From Lelliottia nimipressuralis (GTDB taxonomy: Bacteria > Pseudomonadota > Gammaproteobacteria > Enterobacterales > Enterobacteriaceae), in NCBI RefSeq assembly GCF_004402045.1, contig NZ_SOMG01000023.1, positions 1-64,000 on the forward strand: a stretch of DNA of 64,000 nucleotides. Reading direction: 5' to 3'. Positions 61,023 to 64,000 of this stretch are shown here, piece by piece. Made by a program: the position numbers and the translations under genes. A model generated the notes under the pieces. The model was given only the letters and a program-made list of their open reading frames with translations, did not search any database and had not been told where the DNA came from. Within the stretch, counting starts at the first letter, position 1; the number at the start of each line of letters is the position of its first letter.

Positions 61023-61276
61023 GATATGCGCTCCACGACTGCGTGCTGTGAGAGGGGGATGCTCCTTCTTGAATTCAGGTGATCTCTGATTAAAGTGTAA
61101 TCACTCATCCGGCGAGGATGCGTGACCATTTCTGATGCAGTTGTTCAAAAAAACAACGCTTCCTGATGCGATTAATTTTAAATCACCCACTTAGACCCGC
61201 TTCGCGCTTTGTGCGAATTATTTATGCAATCAGCTTGAGTTTCCTGGGGCGCGCAAGTATTATGACGCGTCAATTT

Positions 61277-61341
61277 TTCAGCCGACCTTTAACACGTTCC
61301 TTGCCTCCCCGGGCCTCGGCTGACCCAGACAGGAGGCTGAA
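61277..61341 (+). promoter_or_regulatory. rpsF leader, probable S6:S18 autoregulatory RNA
   Basis: The leader just before rpsF can form TTCAG:CTGAA plus CCTCC:GGAGG (61277-61341), with a bulge that exposes CCGACC and an apical GGG:CCC hairpin. The CCG-bearing bulge recalls the RNA bound by the S6:S18 complex in the rpsF leader of many bacteria. A competing 8-bp pairing TCAGCCGA (61278-61285) with TCGGCTGA (61316-61323) is exactly complementary. Confidence 0.5.
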
Positions 61342-61344
61342 TAA

Positions 61345-61758
<414 letters not shown>

Positions 61759-61764
61759 TTTCTG

Positions 61765-62311
<547 letters not shown>

Positions 62312-62340
62312 TCGGGCACGGTCCATTAATACGACTTTAA

Positions 62341-62802
<462 letters not shown>

Positions 62803-62823
62803 TTTTTTACTCTGCTCACGTTG

Positions 62824-62856
62824 AAACGCCGGCCTTGTGCCGGCGTTTTGCTTTTT
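62824..62856 (+). terminator. rpsF-priB-rpsR-rplI terminator
   Basis: A perfect 10-bp stem AAACGCCGGC/GCCGGCGTTT with a loop of 6 bases, followed by TGCTTTTT, 21 bases beyond the rplI stop. Confidence 0.93.
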
Positions 62857-62870
62857 ACAGAACCGGGTCT

Positions 62871-63515
62871 TTAACGCGCTCTGATAAAACTGCCGTCAGG
62901 CTGGCGGGTAAACAGCACCTGTTGACCATTGCCTGTATCAATCGTTAAGCCTGTCACCACGCCGCTGGCATTCTGGCGAATCTGCACCATCTGACCATTC
63001 TGCAAGTTACTGAGCGGTTTACCCGCACCTTCCACTTTTGCCATGGCATATACGTCGGTCGGCGGCAGGCTATGGTCGCGGAACAGCTGTGCCAGGGTTT
63101 TGCCCGGCTCTACGCGATAGGAACGCCACTGTTGCTCAATGCCGGTGGGCTGCTGCGTCTGTGGCTGTGGCTCAGCAGTGGCCTGCTCCTGCGGCTGTTC
63201 ATCCTGAATGGGCTCTGGCTCAACCGGCGCGACCTGACCCGGATCGTTAGACGGGGCGACGAGCTGCGTCTGCATCGGCTGTGCATCAGGCTGCGGCCGC
63301 GTTTGCGACTGAATGTCCAGTTGGGCATTGCGGGTGACGGGTGCCGTATCGACATCATCGCCCCCGGAAGGAAGCAGGAAGCCCACGATCACCATTAGCG
63401 CGCCAATGATGATCCCTCTGCGATGCAGAGGAGGCAGCGGGTCCATGATGCGAAAATTGTCCGGCGCCTGCCAGATTTTCGCCAGGGTAGGTTTCAGTTC
63501 AAATCGCCCGGGCAT
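62871..63515 (-). CDS. ytfB: Cell-division-associated protein YtfB (OapA family)
   Basis: A 214-residue protein matching E. coli YtfB (212), which localizes to the septum and binds glycan strands; overproduction causes filamentation. It has a cytoplasmic N-terminal segment (MPGRFELKPTLAKIW), one membrane helix (about residues 33-52), a Gln- and Pro-rich disordered periplasmic linker (about 55-125), and a C-terminal LysM-like OapA domain (YRVEPGKTLAQLFRDH...GQMVQIRQNASG). Start ATG with GGAGGAG upstream; divergent from fklB. Confidence 0.93.
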   Translation of the reverse strand: MPGRFELKPTLAKIWQAPDNFRIMDPLPPLHRRGIIIGALMVIVGFLLPSGGDDVDTAPVTRNAQLDIQSQTRPQPDAQPMQTQLVAPSNDPGQVAPVEPEPIQDEQPQEQATAEPQPQTQQPTGIEQQWRSYRVEPGKTLAQLFRDHSLPPTDVYAMAKVEGAGKPLSNLQNGQMVQIRQNASGVVTGLTIDTGNGQQVLFTRQPDGSFIRAR

Positions 63516-63748
63516 GGCACTCCTCCTGCTCCGCGTATTTTTTATCCTGTGCTCCGAAGTATAGTTTGCTAACTGCCTGAACGGCGTAGCAAACCCGACA
63601 TCCGTGACATCAGTTCGGGATTAATCCTGGTTATCTCTATTGTTTCTGTTTCGTCGTGGTTTGTCACCTTAACTTCAGACAAAGTTTTACCCATAAGGGC
63701 ATGGCTGATATGCTGCCCGCTACTTTAAATGTGATGGAAGGAAAACCC

Positions 63749-64000
63749 ATGACCACCCCGACTTTTGACACTATCGAAGCGCAGGCAAGTTACGGTATCG
63801 GCTTGCAGGTAGGACAGCAACTGAGCGAATCCGGCCTGGAAGGTCTGTTACCAGAAGCGCTGGTGGCGGGTATCGCTGACGCGCTGGAAGGCAAACAGCC
63901 TGCCGTTCCGGTTGACGTCGTACACCGCGCGCTGCGTGAAATCCACGAACGCGCTGACGCCGTGCGTCGTGCACGCTTTGAAGAGATGGCAGCCGAAGGC
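63749..64000 (+). CDS. fklB: FKBP-type peptidyl-prolyl isomerase FklB (FKBP22), partial
   Basis: The first 84 codons of a protein identical in layout to E. coli Fkl[19 protein letters not shown] and the helical N-terminal dimerization domain; the C-terminal FKBP catalytic domain lies beyond the window edge. The ATG has GGAAGG upstream. The 233-base gap to ytfB is AT-rich and holds both promoters. Confidence 0.95.
   Translation, partial: MTTPTFDTIEAQASYGIGLQVGQQLSESGLEGLLPEALVAGIADALEGKQPAVPVDVVHRALREIHERADAVRRARFEEMAAEG

Overview
The window is a stretch of Enterobacteriaceae chromosome, most likely from the Enterobacter cloacae complex. Gene content and order follow the 94-95 min region of Escherichia coli almost gene for gene (dsbD-cutA-dcuA-aspA-fxsA-yjeH-groSL ... 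psd-rsgA-orn-glyVXY ... amiB-mutL-miaA-hfq-hflXKC-purA-nsrR-rnr-rlmB ... ula ... rpsF-priB-rpsR-rplI-ytfB-fklB). An inducible class C beta-lactamase pair of the ACT/MIR type (ampC-ampR) sits between blc and frdD, where E. coli has ampC without ampR. Several E. coli genes (yjeJ, yjeM, yjeN, yjeO, and the yjfI-yjfM block) are absent, and a few non-E. coli genes are present. Identifications rest on reading the translations against known families; no database search was run.

Layout. 1-370: 3' end of an rRNA operon (5S rRNA) converging on a tRNA-Phe gene. 537-9663: an AraC regulator with a LysE/RhtB exporter, then yjdC, dsbD, cutA, dcuA, aspA, fxsA, yjeH. 9734-14435: the heat-shock promoter and groSL, lipoprotein yjeI, the divergent epmB/efp pair, and the two entericidin lipoproteins. 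14473-23049: an orphan LuxR-type regulator, a guanidine-II riboswitch with gdx, blc, ampC/ampR, frdABCD and epmA. 23092-30084: mscM, psd, rsgA, orn, and four tandem tRNA-Gly genes. 30085-47014: queG against nnr-tsaE-amiB-mutL-miaA-hfq-hflX-hflK-hflC, then yjeT, purA, nsrR, rnr, rlmB. 47106-53911: an MHS-family transporter, aidB, a chemoreceptor, yjfN, bsmA, yjfP. 53908-61022: the L-ascorbate regulon ulaR/ulaG/ulaABCDEF and yjfY. 61277-64000: ribosomal protein operon rpsF-priB-rpsR-rplI, ytfB and the start of fklB.

Functional links. EF-P and both of its lysine-modifying enzymes (EpmA, EpmB) are in the window, as is AmiB with a ten-proline run that is a predicted EF-P client. DcuA, AspA and FrdABCD form the anaerobic aspartate-fumarate-succinate route. 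The ula genes make a complete PTS uptake and catabolic pathway for L-ascorbate with its repressor and a pair of matching operator repeats. MutL/MiaA/Hfq/HflXKC make the classic complex superoperon.

No mobile element, prophage, CRISPR array or unknown defence-type cluster was seen; the window is essentially core genome. The items most worth a second look are regulatory or structural: the gdx riboswitch, the rpsF leader with two competing pairings, the four-copy tRNA-Gly array, four convergent gene pairs whose stop codons overlap by exactly 4 nt, the overlapping divergent start codons of queG/nnr, the orphan LuxR regulator beside the entericidins, and the chemoreceptor beside aidB.
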